A stretch of DNA of 64,000 bases from Allobosea sp. CRIB-10 (GCF_900112185.1 NZ_FOKP01000001.1:372001-436000); one strand, 5' to 3'. Counted from the stretch's first letter, positions 38,320-47,634 are shown. The notes: generated by a model from the sequence alone, not told the origin. Numbers and translations: made by a program.

Positions 38320-39719
38320 TGGCCAAGCGCGGCCCGACTTACATCTGCCAGGCCTGCGGCGCGGTCTACCACCGCTGGCAGGGCAAGTGCGATTCCTGCG
38401 GCACCTGGTCGTCTTTATCCGAGGAGGCGCAGGCCGCGCCGGTCCCCGGCGGCGGCCGGCCGCCGTCCGGCGGGCGCGCCCGCGGCCGCATCTTCGCGCT
38501 GGAGAGCCTGAAGGGCGAGACGCAGGACCCACCGCGCATCGTCTCGGGGATCGGCGAGCTCGACCGCGTCACGGGCGGCGGCTTCGTACCGGGCTCCGTC
38601 CTTCTGATCGGCGGCGACCCCGGCATCGGCAAGTCGACGTTGCTGATGCAGGCCTGCGCCGCCATGGCCATGACCGGCCGGCGCGTCGTCTATGTCTCGG
38701 GTGAGGAATCGACCAGCCAAGTCCGCCTCAGAGCCCAGCGCATGGGCCTCGCCGAGGCGCCGGTCGACCTCGCGGCCGAGACGAACATCGAGGATATCAT
38801 CGCAACGCTGGGCCAGGGCGAGCGCCCTGCCCTCGTGGTGATCGATTCGATCCAGACCATGTGGTCCTCCGAGGTCGAGAGCGCGCCCGGCACGGTGACA
38901 CAGGTGCGCGGCTCCGCGCAGGCGCTGATCCGCTACGCCAAGACCTCCGGCGCCTGCCTGATCCTGGTCGGCCATGTCACCAAGGATGGCCAGATAGCGG
39001 GGCCGCGCGTGGTCGAGCACATGGTCGACGCGGTTCTGTCCTTCGAGGGTGAAGGCACGCATTCCTTCCGCATCCTGCGCGGCCAGAAGAACCGCTTCGG
39101 CGCCACCGACGAGATCGGCGTCTTCGAGATGACCGGCGCCGGCCTCTCCGAAGTGGGTAACCCCTCTGCCCTGTTCCTAGCCGGGCGGGACCAGGATGCG
39201 CCGGGCGCCGCCGTACTCGCCAGCATCGAGGGTACGCGGCCGGTCCTGGTCGAGATCCAGGCGCTGGTCGCGCCGAGCGCGCTCGGCACGCCGCGCCGCG
39301 CCGTGGTCGGCTGGGAAAACAGCCGCCTCGCCATGGTGCTGGCGGTGCTGGAGACGCATGGGGGCCTGAAGCTCGGCCAGCACGACGTCTATCTCAACGT
39401 CGCCGGCGGCCTGCGCGTCGGAGAGCCGGCGGCTGACCTTGCCGTCGCAGCCGCCCTCGTCTCCTCGCTGACCGGGGCGATCCTGCCCTCGGGCGCGGTG
39501 CATTTCGGCGAGATCGCCCTCTCGGGCGCGATCCGGCCGGTTTCGGTCGCGGCGGCACGCTTGCGCGAGGCCGCCAAGCTGGGTTTCGAGAGTGCCGTGC
39601 TGCCTTCGGCGGGAGCCGATATCGGCGACGGGAACGGCCTGAGATTGCGTCGCCTCGGCCATGTCGGCGAACTCGTGGCGGAGATTGCTGCAACAGCTCC
39701 TCGCCGCAGTGCAAAATGA
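38319..39719 (+). CDS. radA: DNA repair protein RadA (Sms)
   Basis: A 466-residue branch-migration ATPase. The N-terminal zinc finger is CQACG...CDSCG (residues about 8-30). The RecA-like domain has Walker A GDPGIGKST, the RadA-specific RGQKNRFGATDEIGVFEM segment, and a C-terminal Lon-protease-like domain (about 330-460). It processes recombination intermediates. cvpA follows after 107 bp with its own candidate promoter. Confidence 0.95.
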   Translation: MAKRGPTYICQACGAVYHRWQGKCDSCGTWSSLSEEAQAAPVPGGGRPPSGGRARGRIFALESLKGETQDPPRIVSGIGELDRVTGGGFVPGSVLLIGGDPGIGKSTLLMQACAAMAMTGRRVVYVSGEESTSQVRLRAQRMGLAEAPVDLAAETNIEDIIATLGQGERPALVVIDSIQTMWSSEVESAPGTVTQVRGSAQALIRYAKTSGACLILVGHVTKDGQIAGPRVVEHMVDAVLSFEGEGTHSFRILRGQKNRFGATDEIGVFEMTGAGLSEVGNPSALFLAGRDQDAPGAAVLASIEGTRPVLVEIQALVAPSALGTPRRAVVGWENSRLAMVLAVLETHGGLKLGQHDVYLNVAGGLRVGEPAADLAVAAALVSSLTGAILPSGAVHFGEIALSGAIRPVSVAAARLREAAKLGFESAVLPSAGADIGDGNGLRLRRLGHVGELVAEIAATAPRRSAK

Positions 39720-39732
39720 GCCGACTGCATGG

Positions 39733-39761
39733 GTGACGCGCGGCACGCGAGCTTGTATAGC
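39733..39761 (+). promoter_or_regulatory. Candidate promoter for cvpA-purF
   Basis: GTGACG (39733-39738), a 17-base spacer and TATAGC (39756-39761) resemble a sigma-70 promoter. It lies in the radA-cvpA spacer, about 65 bases ahead of the cvpA ATG. Confidence 0.4.
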
Positions 39762-39826
39762 AAAACCCGCCCGGCCCACCCATTTGACGCGTGCCGGCCC
39801 CGATTTTGCAGCGAAGCGGCCCTGAC

Positions 39827-40540
39827 ATGCCTGTGACCATTCTCGATCTCGTCGTCATCGGCGTGGTGTTGATCTCGGCTTTGCTCGCAGCCGTGCGCGG
39901 TTTGACACGCGAAGTGCTGGCGATCGCCTCTTGGGCGGCGGCGGCCGTCGTCGCCTGGATCTTCCATCCGCAGCTGCTGCCGCTGGCGCAGCAATACATT
40001 CCCAACAAGACCGTCGCGCTGGTCGCGGTGATCGCGGCGCTGTTCCTCGGCACCCTGATCGTCGTCTCGCTGATCACGGCGCGGATCTCGGATTTCGTGC
40101 TGGATTCGCGCATCGGCGCGCTCGACCGCACGCTCGGCTTCGTCTTCGGCGCGGCCCGCGGCCTGCTGCTCGCGGTCGTCGGCTATCTCTTCTTCACCGC
40201 GCTGGTGCCGGAGAAGATGCAGCCGGCCTGGGCGCGCGATTCGCGCTCGAAGCCGCTGCTTGAGGAAACCGGCCGCAGCCTGCTCACAATGCTGCCGCAG
40301 GATATCGACTCGGAATTCGTGAAGAAGCTGCTGCAGCCGAAGCAGGCCGAGCCGACCGAAGCGCCGGCCGAAGAACCGCGGACTCCGGGCGCCACGCCGC
40401 CCGCTGGCACCGCCCCGGCCGACCCGCAGCGTCGTACCCAGGCGCCGGCCACCGACCGGCAGGCGCTGCAGCGCGTGATCGATTCGACCGCTCCGGCCAC
40501 CACCGGCGCAACGCCCGCCCCGGCGCAACGCCGGCCCTGA
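39827..40540 (+). CDS. cvpA: CvpA family membrane protein
   Basis: A 237-residue protein from ATG 39827 (MPVTILDLVVIGVVLISAL). Four predicted helices occupy about residues 1-130, matching CvpA (named for colicin V production), and a Pro/Ala/Thr-rich disordered tail follows (about 165-237). Its biochemical role is not settled; it neighbours purF here as in E. coli, an association conserved over large distances. A structured element lies in the spacer to purF. Confidence 0.88.
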   Translation: MPVTILDLVVIGVVLISALLAAVRGLTREVLAIASWAAAAVVAWIFHPQLLPLAQQYIPNKTVALVAVIAALFLGTLIVVSLITARISDFVLDSRIGALDRTLGFVFGAARGLLLAVVGYLFFTALVPEKMQPAWARDSRSKPLLEETGRSLLTMLPQDIDSEFVKKLLQPKQAEPTEAPAEEPRTPGATPPAGTAPADPQRRTQAPATDRQALQRVIDSTAPATTGATPAPAQRRP

Positions 40541-40551
40541 CTGGAACCAGA

Positions 40552-40600
40552 GCCTGGCCCGATCACGAAAACGGCAACCGTTCTTGCGATATGGCCGGGC
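40552..40600 (+). promoter_or_regulatory. Structured RNA element in the purF leader
   Basis: An outer stem GCCTGGCC (40552-40559) pairs with GGCCGGGC (40593-40600) over 8 positions with one G-U, enclosing an AACGG-CAA-CCGTT hairpin (40570-40582). No T-run follows. It lies 70 bases before the purF ATG and could be an attenuator or a processing site. No known purine riboswitch core is visible. Confidence 0.35.
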
Positions 40601-40669
40601 CCGAACAAGTAGGTGGCAGATTCTCTCCGTCGGCCACCCGTTCGAACGGAGAGCGCATTGGAGCCTGCG

Positions 40670-42139
40670 ATGAGCCTGATCCACGATGCCGACGCCGTGT
40701 TCGACCCGAATGCCGATCGCCTGCGCGAGGAGTGCGGCGTTTTCGGCATCTTCGGGCATGAGGATGCGGCGGCGCTGACCGCGCTCGGTCTGCACGCCCT
40801 GCAGCATCGCGGCCAGGAGGCGACCGGCATCGTCTCCTTCGACGGCAAGCGCTTCCACACCGAGCGCCAACTCGGCCTGGTCGGCGACGTCTTCTCCGAC
40901 GCCGGCGTGATCGAGAAGCTCAAGGGCAGGCAGGCGATCGGCCATGTCCGCTACTCGACGACCGGCGAGACCATCCTGCGCAATGTCCAGCCGCTGTTCT
41001 CCGAACTGCATGGCGGCGGCTTCGCGGTGGCGCATAACGGCAACCTGACCAACGGTCTGACGCTGCGGCGCAACCTCGTCCGCGACGGCGCGATCTATCA
41101 GTCGACCTCCGACACCGAGGTGGTGCTGCATCTCGTCGCCCGCAGCCGCAAACCCAAGTTCATCGAGCGCTTCATCGATGCGCTGCGCCAGATCGAGGGC
41201 GCCTATGCCTTCGTCGGCATCACCAACAAGAAGCTGGTCGGCGCGCGCGATCCACTCGGCATCCGCCCGCTGGTGCTGGGCGAGCTGAACGGCTGCCCGA
41301 TCCTGACCTCCGAGACCTGCGCGCTCGACATCATCGGCGCCAAGTTCGTCCGCGAGATCGAGAATGGCGAGGTCGTCGTCATCTCCGAGCAGGGCATCGA
41401 GAGCCACAAGCCCTTCCCGCCCGTGCCGGAGCGGCCTTGCGTCTTCGAATACATCTACTTCGCCCGGCCTGATTCGATCGTGAAGGGCCGCAGCATCTAT
41501 GAGCGCCGCAAGGCGATGGGCGCGCAGCTCGCGCTGGAAGCCCCGACCGAGGCCGACGTGATCGTGCCGGTGCCGGATTCCGGCGTGCCGGCCGCTCTCG
41601 GCTATGCCCAGGCGAGCGGCATCCCGTTCGAGCTCGGCATCATCCGCAACCACTATGTCGGCCGCACCTTCATCGAGCCGACGCAGAAGGTGCGCGAGCT
41701 CGGCGTGCGCCTGAAGCATTCGGCCAATCGCAGCGTGGTCGAGGGCAAGCGCATCGTGCTGGTCGACGACTCGATCGTGCGCGGCACGACCTCGCTGAAG
41801 ATCGTCAAGATGATGCGCGAGGCCGGAGCGCGCGAGGTGCATTTCCGCATCTCCTCGCCGCCGATCACCCATCCCGACTATTACGGCATCGACACACCCG
41901 ACCAGGCGAAGCTGCTCGCCGCGACGCATACGCTCGAGGAGATGCGCCAGTTCGTCGGCGCCGATTCGCTCGCCTTCATCTCGGTCGACGGGCTCTACAA
42001 GGCGATGGGCCATGAGCGCCGCGATCCGACCCGGCCGCAATTCACCGACCATTGCTTCACCGGCGAATATCCGACCTCGTTGACAGATGTCGTCGGCGAG
42101 AGCGCCAAGCAGGAAATGTCGCTGCTCGCCGCCGGCTGA
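40670..42139 (+). CDS. purF: Amidophosphoribosyltransferase PurF
   Basis: A 489-residue enzyme for the first committed step of purine synthesis (PRPP plus glutamine). The start at ATG 40670 has GGAG upstream and leaves a 21-residue propeptide before the N-terminal nucleophile in ECGVFGIFGHED (Cys22), so self-processing is expected. The PRPP-binding loop is VLVDDSIVRGTTS. A C-terminal cysteine pair for an Fe-S cluster is not obvious. The SDR gene begins 20 bp downstream. Confidence 0.95.
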   Translation: MSLIHDADAVFDPNADRLREECGVFGIFGHEDAAALTALGLHALQHRGQEATGIVSFDGKRFHTERQLGLVGDVFSDAGVIEKLKGRQAIGHVRYSTTGETILRNVQPLFSELHGGGFAVAHNGNLTNGLTLRRNLVRDGAIYQSTSDTEVVLHLVARSRKPKFIERFIDALRQIEGAYAFVGITNKKLVGARDPLGIRPLVLGELNGCPILTSETCALDIIGAKFVREIENGEVVVISEQGIESHKPFPPVPERPCVFEYIYFARPDSIVKGRSIYERRKAMGAQLALEAPTEADVIVPVPDSGVPAALGYAQASGIPFELGIIRNHYVGRTFIEPTQKVRELGVRLKHSANRSVVEGKRIVLVDDSIVRGTTSLKIVKMMREAGAREVHFRISSPPITHPDYYGIDTPDQAKLLAATHTLEEMRQFVGADSLAFISVDGLYKAMGHERRDPTRPQFTDHCFTGEYPTSLTDVVGESAKQEMSLLAAG

Positions 42140-42158
42140 GCCTTTCGACGGGACTTTC

Positions 42159-42899
42159 ATGACCAAGCCTCTGGAAGGGCGCATCGCGCTCGTCACCGGC
42201 GCGTCGCGCGGCATCGGCCGCGCCGCGGCGCTCGCCTATGCCGAGGCCGGCGCCCATGTCATCGCGCTCGCCCGCACCACCGGCGCGCTGGAAGAGCTCG
42301 ACGACGAGATCCGGGCGATCGGCGGCAGTGCGACTTTGGTGCCGGCGGACCTCGCCGATGCCGCCGCGATCGAGAAGCTGGGCCCGGCCCTGCTGGAGCG
42401 CTGGGGTCGGCTCGACATCCTGCTCGCCAATGCCGGCATCCTCGGCCCGCTGGCGCCGCTGACTCATGTCAGCCCCAAGGAGTGGGCCGAGGTCTTCGAC
42501 ATCAATGTCAGCGCCAATTGGCGGCTGCTGAAATCGGTCGAGCCGGCGCTGAAGGCCTCCGAGTCCGGCCGGGCGATCTTCGTGTCGTCCGGCGCGGCGC
42601 ATAAGGGTCTGGCCTACTGGGGACCCTATGCGGTCTCCAAGGCGGGGCTCGAGGCGATGGCGCGCAGCTACGCCGACGAGACCCGGAACACCAATCTGCG
42701 GGTCATGCTGGTCAACCCGGGCCCTCTGCGGACCCGCATGCGGGCCCAGGCGATGCCGGGTGAGGATCCGATGACGCTGAAGACGCCGGACGATCTGGCG
42801 CCGCATCTGGTCGAAATCGCCGCGCCGGGCTGGACCGAGACCGGCAAGATCTTCGACTTCCCGCAGGGCAAGATCCTGACGCCGCAAATGCCGGCGTAA
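42159..42899 (+). CDS. Short-chain dehydrogenase/reductase (SDR)
   Basis: A 246-residue Rossmann-fold oxidoreductase from ATG 42159. It has TGASRGIGRA (cofactor loop), LANAGILGPLAPL, the catalytic serine in FVSSGAA and YAVSKAG. The substrate is not evident. It is close behind purF (20 bp), a linkage seen in several Rhizobiales. A position-specific Arg at the end of beta-2 (ALARTTGALEEL) suggests NADP preference. Confidence 0.85.
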   Translation: MTKPLEGRIALVTGASRGIGRAAALAYAEAGAHVIALARTTGALEELDDEIRAIGGSATLVPADLADAAAIEKLGPALLERWGRLDILLANAGILGPLAPLTHVSPKEWAEVFDINVSANWRLLKSVEPALKASESGRAIFVSSGAAHKGLAYWGPYAVSKAGLEAMARSYADETRNTNLRVMLVNPGPLRTRMRAQAMPGEDPMTLKTPDDLAPHLVEIAAPGWTETGKIFDFPQGKILTPQMPA

Positions 42900-42942
42900 G
42901 CATGCCCTGACAATCGGCTGAACAAGGCGAGTACCGGGACAA

Positions 42943-43755
42943 ATGCTGCAATGCTCTCTCTCGCCGCTGCCCGCCCTCGCCGCTTTCGGTTTATCGATCG
43001 TCGTGGTGACGGCGGGGCACGCCGTAGCGGACAGCACTCGCATCAGCCCCGATCCCACTCTGGCCGAGGAACTGCGCCGAACCTGTCGCTCGGGCGGCGC
43101 GTTGTCGTTGGCCGGCCCCTCGGCCGATGCGCAGGAGATCATCACGCGTCACGATAACGCTGTCGCAGCCTGCACGCGGCTGATCGACAGCGGGAGGCTC
43201 ACGGGCCGCGAGCTCGCTGCCGCTCTCCTCGATCGCGCAGATCTTCTGGCGCCGGGGACAGGCGACGCTTACGCCCGGGCGCTCGCCGATTACGACCGGG
43301 CCATCGCCCTCGAGCCGAAGGCGGCCATTGCTTTCTCCAAGCGCGGGAAGGCCCATCTGCTGTATGCGCGAAACCTCGAGCTCGCGCTACGCGATCTCGA
43401 TGCCGCCATCCGCCTCGACCCGTCGCAGGCGGATTTCTTGGTCACGCGCGCATCGATCCAGGCCTGGCTCAAACAGCCAGACAGGGCTCTTGCCGATCTC
43501 GATCGAGCCGTCGCCCTTGCGCCCGCGTCCGAGAAGGCCCGATCCGTTCGCGGCTTGACCCATCTCGACCAGGGTCGATTTGCCAAAGCCATCGCCGATT
43601 TCGATGAAGCCATTCGCCTGGCGCCGAACGCCGGCGAGAATTTCAGCTTCCGCGCTGCGGCCAGACGTGCGGCAGGTGATCCGGATGGGGCGCGCTCGGA
43701 CGAGGCCCAAGCACGCGCGCTGACGTCTTCAGACCAGACTCCGGCACAGCGCTGA
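42943..43755 (+). CDS. Periplasmic tetratricopeptide-repeat protein
   Basis: A 270-residue protein with a signal peptide (cleavage near HAVAD, about residue 29) and four to five TPR units between about 95 and 250, recognisable by repeated AL.DYDRAIALEPK-type endings (DAAIRLDP, DRAVALAP, DEAIRLAP). TPRs mediate protein binding. Partner and role are unknown. A pair of cysteines (about 48 and 77) could form a disulfide. Confidence 0.75.
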   Translation: MLQCSLSPLPALAAFGLSIVVVTAGHAVADSTRISPDPTLAEELRRTCRSGGALSLAGPSADAQEIITRHDNAVAACTRLIDSGRLTGRELAAALLDRADLLAPGTGDAYARALADYDRAIALEPKAAIAFSKRGKAHLLYARNLELALRDLDAAIRLDPSQADFLVTRASIQAWLKQPDRALADLDRAVALAPASEKARSVRGLTHLDQGRFAKAIADFDEAIRLAPNAGENFSFRAAARRAAGDPDGARSDEAQARALTSSDQTPAQR

Positions 43756-43834
43756 GCGACAGCGGATCTCCCGGCGCTTCAAGCCACCTCCTCCGGCAAG
43801 GGGGGACGGGAAGCGGCGCGAGCATGATGCAGCT

Positions 43835-44245
43835 CTACCTTGCAGCCGCATACTCCCGCACCACCGCGATCAGGTCCGGAACCGTCAGGTTCGGCAAGGC
43901 CGCCATCTCGTCGAGCGAGAACCAGCCGATCCGGACATGCTCGTCGCAGAGGTTTTGCGCCTCGCCGCCGTCCCAGCCCGAGACGACATAGATATGGTGC
44001 AGCGCCGCGCCGTTGCGCGCGGGGAAACGTTCCTCGGCGGAGAGCATCAACCGGTAGGTCGTTGGCGTCAGCCCAACCTCCTCTCGGCATTCGCGGACAA
44101 GCGCGGCATCGAGCGCCTCGTCCTGCTCGACCCGGCCGCCGATCGCATCCCAGTGGTCCGCCCAGGCGCGCTTCCAGGAGGCGCGCAGGCCGAGCAGCAC
44201 CCGCCCGTCGGCGCGCAGGAAGAGCGCGCTGACGGTCTCGAGCAT
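43835..44245 (-). CDS. NUDIX hydrolase
   Basis: A 136-residue protein whose NUDIX box is complete (GX5EX7REUXEEXGU), read as GRVEQDE, then ALDAALV, then RECREEVGL. It hydrolyses a nucleoside diphosphate derivative; the substrate is unknown. Its ATG overlaps the der stop by one base (TGATG), so it is the last gene of the der operon. Confidence 0.87.
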   Translation of the reverse strand: MLETVSALFLRADGRVLLGLRASWKRAWADHWDAIGGRVEQDEALDAALVRECREEVGLTPTTYRLMLSAEERFPARNGAALHHIYVVSGWDGGEAQNLCDEHVRIGWFSLDEMAALPNLTVPDLIAVVREYAAAR

Positions 44246-45633
44246 CAGCCCTTTGCCTTGTCGTACGGGTTGTTGCCGCCGCGGGTATGGAGCCGCACAG
44301 GCGTTCCCGGCAGCTCGAAAGCCTCGCGCAGATTGTTGGTCAGATAGCGCAGATACGACACCGGCAGATGCTCGAGCTGGTTGCCGAACAGGGCGAAGGT
44401 CGGCGGCCGCGCCTTGGCCTGCGTCATGTAGCGAATCTTGATGCGGCGACCAGCGACGGCCGGCGGCGGATGGGCCGAGAGCACGCCTTCGAGCCAGCGA
44501 TTGATCCTCGCCGTCGAGACGCGGCGGTTCCAGACGTCATAGGCGCGGAAGACCGCCTGCATCAGCCGGTCGATGCCCTCGCCGGCGATGCCGGAGAGCG
44601 GCACGATCTCGACGCCGCGGATCTGCGCCAGCAGATGGTGCGCCTTCTCCTTGAGCTCGGCGAGCAGGCCCTGCTTGTCGGCGACGAGGTCCCATTTGTT
44701 CAGGCCGATGACGACCGCACGGCCCTCGCGCTCGGTCAGGTCGGCCAGCGTAAGGTCCTGCTTCTCGAAAGGGATGGTTGCGTCGAGCAGCACCACGACC
44801 ACCTCGGCAAAGCGGATGGCGCGCAGCGAATCCGCCACGGCGAGCTTCTCCAGCTTCTCGTCGATACGGGCGCGCTTGCGCATGCCGGCGGTGTCGAACA
44901 GCTTCACCGGCCGGCCGCGCCATTCCCACTCGACCGAGATGGTGTCGCGCGTGATGCCGGCCTCGGGACCGGTCAGCAGGCGCTCCTCGCCGATCATCCG
45001 GTTGACCAGGGTCGACTTGCCGGCATTGGGGCGGCCGATGATGGTGACGCGCAGCGGCCGGTTCGGATCGGCGTCCTCATCGTCCGCAACCGCGGCAGGC
45101 ACATCCTCCCAGGCCTCTTCCTCGTCCTCCTCGGGCTCGTCGGCGACATAGGGCGCCAGCGCCTCCAGCAGGTCGGCGGTGCCCTCGCCATGCTCGGCCG
45201 AGAACGGCACGGGATCGCCGAGTCCGAGCGAGTAGGCCTCCATGACGCCGTCCTTGCCCTTGTTGCCCTCGGCCTTGTTGGCGAGCAGGATCACGGGCTT
45301 GCCGGAGCGGCGGACCAGATCGGCGAAGGGCTGGTCCATCGGCGTCAGGCCGAGCCTGGCGTCGATCATGAACAGGATGACATCGGCCTGCTCGATCGCG
45401 GTTTCGGTCTGGGCGCGCATGCGGGCAGCGAGCGAATCCTTCTCGGCCTCTTCGAGTCCGGCGGTGTCGATCACGGTGAAGTTGAGATGGCCGAGGCTGG
45501 CCTCGCCTTCGCGGCGGTCGCGGGTGACGCCCGGCTGGTCGTCGACCAGTGCCAGCTTCTTGCCGACGAGCCGGTTGAACAGGGTCGACTTGCCGACATT
45601 GGGCCGGCCGACGATGGCGATGATGGCGCTCAT
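44245..45633 (-). CDS. der: Ribosome-assembly GTPase Der (EngA)
   Basis: A 462-residue protein with two GTPase domains in tandem. The P-loops are GRPNVGKST (about 8-16) and GRPNAGKST (about 198-206); DTAGLEE and DTAGMRK are the G3 motifs and NKAEG, NKWDL the G4 motifs. An acidic linker ([13 protein letters not shown]) separates the domains, and a C-terminal KH-like domain follows. Der matures the 50S subunit. In most proteobacteria bamB lies just upstream; here only a 111-bp repeat-bearing spacer separates der from the YfgM-like gene. Confidence 0.95.
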   Translation of the reverse strand: MSAIIAIVGRPNVGKSTLFNRLVGKKLALVDDQPGVTRDRREGEASLGHLNFTVIDTAGLEEAEKDSLAARMRAQTETAIEQADVILFMIDARLGLTPMDQPFADLVRRSGKPVILLANKAEGNKGKDGVMEAYSLGLGDPVPFSAEHGEGTADLLEALAPYVADEPEEDEEEAWEDVPAAVADDEDADPNRPLRVTIIGRPNAGKSTLVNRMIGEERLLTGPEAGITRDTISVEWEWRGRPVKLFDTAGMRKRARIDEKLEKLAVADSLRAIRFAEVVVVLLDATIPFEKQDLTLADLTEREGRAVVIGLNKWDLVADKQGLLAELKEKAHHLLAQIRGVEIVPLSGIAGEGIDRLMQAVFRAYDVWNRRVSTARINRWLEGVLSAHPPPAVAGRRIKIRYMTQAKARPPTFALFGNQLEHLPVSYLRYLTNNLREAFELPGTPVRLHTRGGNNPYDKAKG

Positions 45634-45650
45634 GATCCGTCTTTAATGCA

Positions 45651-45704
45651 GCATCGGACCCGCGCCGAAAAGTGGCCCTCCACTTTCCGGAGCGAATCCG
45701 ATGC
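45651..45704. repeat. REP-like palindromic element
   Basis: GCATCGGA (45651-45658) pairs with TCCGATGC (45697-45704), and an inner GCCGAAAAGTGG stretch pairs imperfectly with CCACTTTCCGG (45680-45690). The sequence resembles a palindromic element widespread in intergenic regions of Rhizobiales. Only this one copy is seen in the window. It lies in the spacer between der and the YfgM-like gene. Confidence 0.7.
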
Positions 45705-45744
45705 TTTTGCTTTGGCGAGTCCGTTGAATGCGACGGCCCGGATG

Positions 45745-46407
45745 TCAGTTCTTGATGGTGACGGGCCCGCCGCGCACCAGCGTCAGATAGAGCTCGACGC
45801 GCTGGCGCAGCACCTGCGGCGACTGCGGGTCGGCGACGACGGCGTCGAACCAGCGCCCGGCATCCTCGAAGAGATTGGCCTTGAGCGCTGAAATGCCGAG
45901 GAATTCGCGGGCCGAATGGCGCCAGAGCCCGGTCGGCGTCGCCAGCGGCTCGAGTTCCTTGCGCAGTTCGGCGTAAGGAACGAGGTCGACGCGCAGCAGG
46001 CCGGCGCGCAGGCGGGCGAGATCGCGATAATACTGGTCGAGCGAAGCGTCGTTGGCGAGGGCGTCGAAGGCGGCCGCGCCCGCGGTCGCATCGCGCTTGC
46101 CGACCTCGGCCGCGAGGCGGAAACGCGAGAGCTGGCGATAGCCGGCCGGCGCATTGGCGGCGAGCTCGGTCAGCGTCGCCTCGGCGGTAGTGGCGTCATT
46201 GTCGCGCGAGGCGCGCATCGCCGCTTCGAACCTGGCGCCGACGGCCTCGGCCTTCTTGCGCTCCTGCTGCTGCCAGAACTGCCAGCCGCCGACGCCGGCG
46301 ACCGCCAGCACGGCGATGGCGATGAAGACATTGCCATATTTCTTGAGGATGGCGCTCGCCTTGTCGCGGCGAACCTCCTCGTCGATCTCGCGGAAAATAT
46401 CGGACAT
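45745..46407 (-). CDS. YfgM-like tetratricopeptide inner-membrane protein
   Basis: A 220-residue protein from ATG 46407 (MSDIFREIDEEVRRDK). A short cytoplasmic segment, one helix (about 26-44) and a periplasmic TPR-like domain match the YfgM family, which links the Sec translocon to periplasmic chaperones. The neighbourhood with der supports this; the usual bamB between the two is missing. The hydrophilic C-terminal region ends without extra motifs. Confidence 0.78.
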   Translation of the reverse strand: MSDIFREIDEEVRRDKASAILKKYGNVFIAIAVLAVAGVGGWQFWQQQERKKAEAVGARFEAAMRASRDNDATTAEATLTELAANAPAGYRQLSRFRLAAEVGKRDATAGAAAFDALANDASLDQYYRDLARLRAGLLRVDLVPYAELRKELEPLATPTGLWRHSAREFLGISALKANLFEDAGRWFDAVVADPQSPQVLRQRVELYLTLVRGGPVTIKN

Positions 46408-46496
46408 GACGCCTCGAAACTGATTTCGCCTGCCGGGTAGCACCTTTGCCGGCAGAATGCGAGCCGGAACGGCCGCACAGAGCCGTCAGCGCCGGC

Positions 46497-47102
46497 TTAT
46501 TGCTGCGAAAGCGCCGGAGCCGCCAAGCCAGCGAGCACGGTATCGATCAGCTTCCGCCATTCGCCGGAGTCGGCACCACCGGCAATGGCGAGCGCAGCGC
46601 GGTCGTAAGCCGCGCCGAGCAGCTGGGAAGTCGGTGCCAGCGGCAACTTCGGCAACGCACCGGTCTGCATCGCCGCCGCGAGCCCTTCGCGCAGGGTCCG
46701 CCCGCCATGGCGCGCGTCGATGGCGTCGAGTTCCTCACGGCCGAGCACGGCGGCAGCATCGATCAGCAGCAATTGGGTCCGGCCCGGGACCTGCATCGCC
46801 TCCAGAAAGGCCGCACCGCCCTTGCTGAGCGCCTTCAGCGGCGCCAGGCCAGGCCGGGCCGCGCTCTCGATCTCATGCGCGACCGCCGCCGACTCCGCTT
46901 CGACCACGGCCCGGAACAGCGCGCGCTTGTCGGCGAAGTGATGGTATAGCGCGCCGCGCGTCACGCCCGCCTCGGCGACGAGCTCCGGCGTGCCGGTCTC
47001 GGCATAGCCGCGGCTGACGAAAAGCTCACGCCCTGCCGCGATCAGCGCGGCGCGGGTCGCGTCGGAGCGGTCCTTGTTGGATCGGCGCGTCGGCCATTGC
47101 AT
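46497..47102 (-). CDS. TetR family transcriptional regulator
   Basis: A 201-residue repressor. The N-terminal helix-turn-helix is in RAALIAAGRELFVSRGYAETG and VTRGALYHHFADKRALF. The C-terminal ligand domain is unassigned. It is divergent from a VOC-family gene 71 bp away, and two operator-like repeats fill that spacer, so it probably represses both. The repressor ATG lies inside the first operator. Confidence 0.9.
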   Translation of the reverse strand: MQWPTRRSNKDRSDATRAALIAAGRELFVSRGYAETGTPELVAEAGVTRGALYHHFADKRALFRAVVEAESAAVAHEIESAARPGLAPLKALSKGGAAFLEAMQVPGRTQLLLIDAAAVLGREELDAIDARHGGRTLREGLAAAMQTGALPKLPLAPTSQLLGAAYDRAALAIAGGADSGEWRKLIDTVLAGLAAPALSQQ

Positions 47103-47150
47103 ACGTGCAGCCTGTATGTTAATTCACTAAAACATGCAGATTGTATGTTT
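47100..47150. promoter_or_regulatory. Tandem operator sites of the TetR/VOC divergent pair
   Basis: Two related boxes: 47100-47120 (CATAC and GTATG arms around 9 bases) and 47132-47150 (ACAT and ATGT arms around 9 bases). The cores TGCAGCCTGTATGTT (47106) and TGCAGATTGTATGTT (47135) match at 13 of 15 positions, 29 bp apart. This is the layout of dimeric TetR sites on nearly the same DNA face. Confidence 0.65.
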
Positions 47151-47172
47151 ATGATGAAAGGCAGGCAAGCCC

Positions 47173-47577
47173 ATGAAAGTCACCAGCTATTACCCGGTGA
47201 TCATGACCGAGAAGGTCGCGCAGACCGCCGCCTTCTATATCGCGCATTTCGGTTTCGAGGCGCTGTTCGAGGCCGACTGGTACGTCCATCTGCAGTCGAC
47301 GGTGGACGAGCGGGTGACGCTGGCGGTGCTGGACGGCAGCCATGAGACCATCCCCCTCCCCGGCCGCGGATGCGTTTCGGGGCTGATCCTGAATTTCGAG
47401 GTCGACGATGTCGATGCCGAACATGCACGCCTCAGGGCCGCCGGCTTGCCGATCCTCCAGGACCTGCGTGACGAATGGTTCGGCCAGCGCCACTTCATCA
47501 CCGCCGATCCGAGCGGCGTGCTGATCGACGTGATCAAGCCGATTCCGATGAGCGCCCCGCCCGAAGGCCATGCTTGA
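47173..47577 (+). CDS. VOC-family (glyoxalase/bleomycin-resistance-like) protein
   Basis: A 134-residue protein of the vicinal oxygen chelate fold with two beta-alpha-beta-beta-beta units ([40 protein letters not shown]). Members include glyoxalases, fosfomycin- and bleomycin-resistance proteins and dioxygenases; the ligand set here is not decisive. Control by the divergent TetR suggests a response to a small toxic ligand. It is convergent with queA. Confidence 0.8.
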   Translation: MKVTSYYPVIMTEKVAQTAAFYIAHFGFEALFEADWYVHLQSTVDERVTLAVLDGSHETIPLPGRGCVSGLILNFEVDDVDAEHARLRAAGLPILQDLRDEWFGQRHFITADPSGVLIDVIKPIPMSAPPEGHA

Positions 47578-47634
47578 TCGCGCTGTTCAAGGAATGGCAG
47601 AGGGACAGTGCCGCCGCGTCCGGCGAAGGAGCGC

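Noticed and set aside
42087-42158. Earlier start for the SDR protein inside purF
   Set aside because: The extension has no similarity to the family; the Rossmann domain starts right after ATG 42159.
39389-42214. A 941-residue minus-strand frame opposite radA, cvpA and purF
   Set aside because: It spans three well-identified plus-strand genes and their spacers and shows only biased composition, so it is an antisense artefact.
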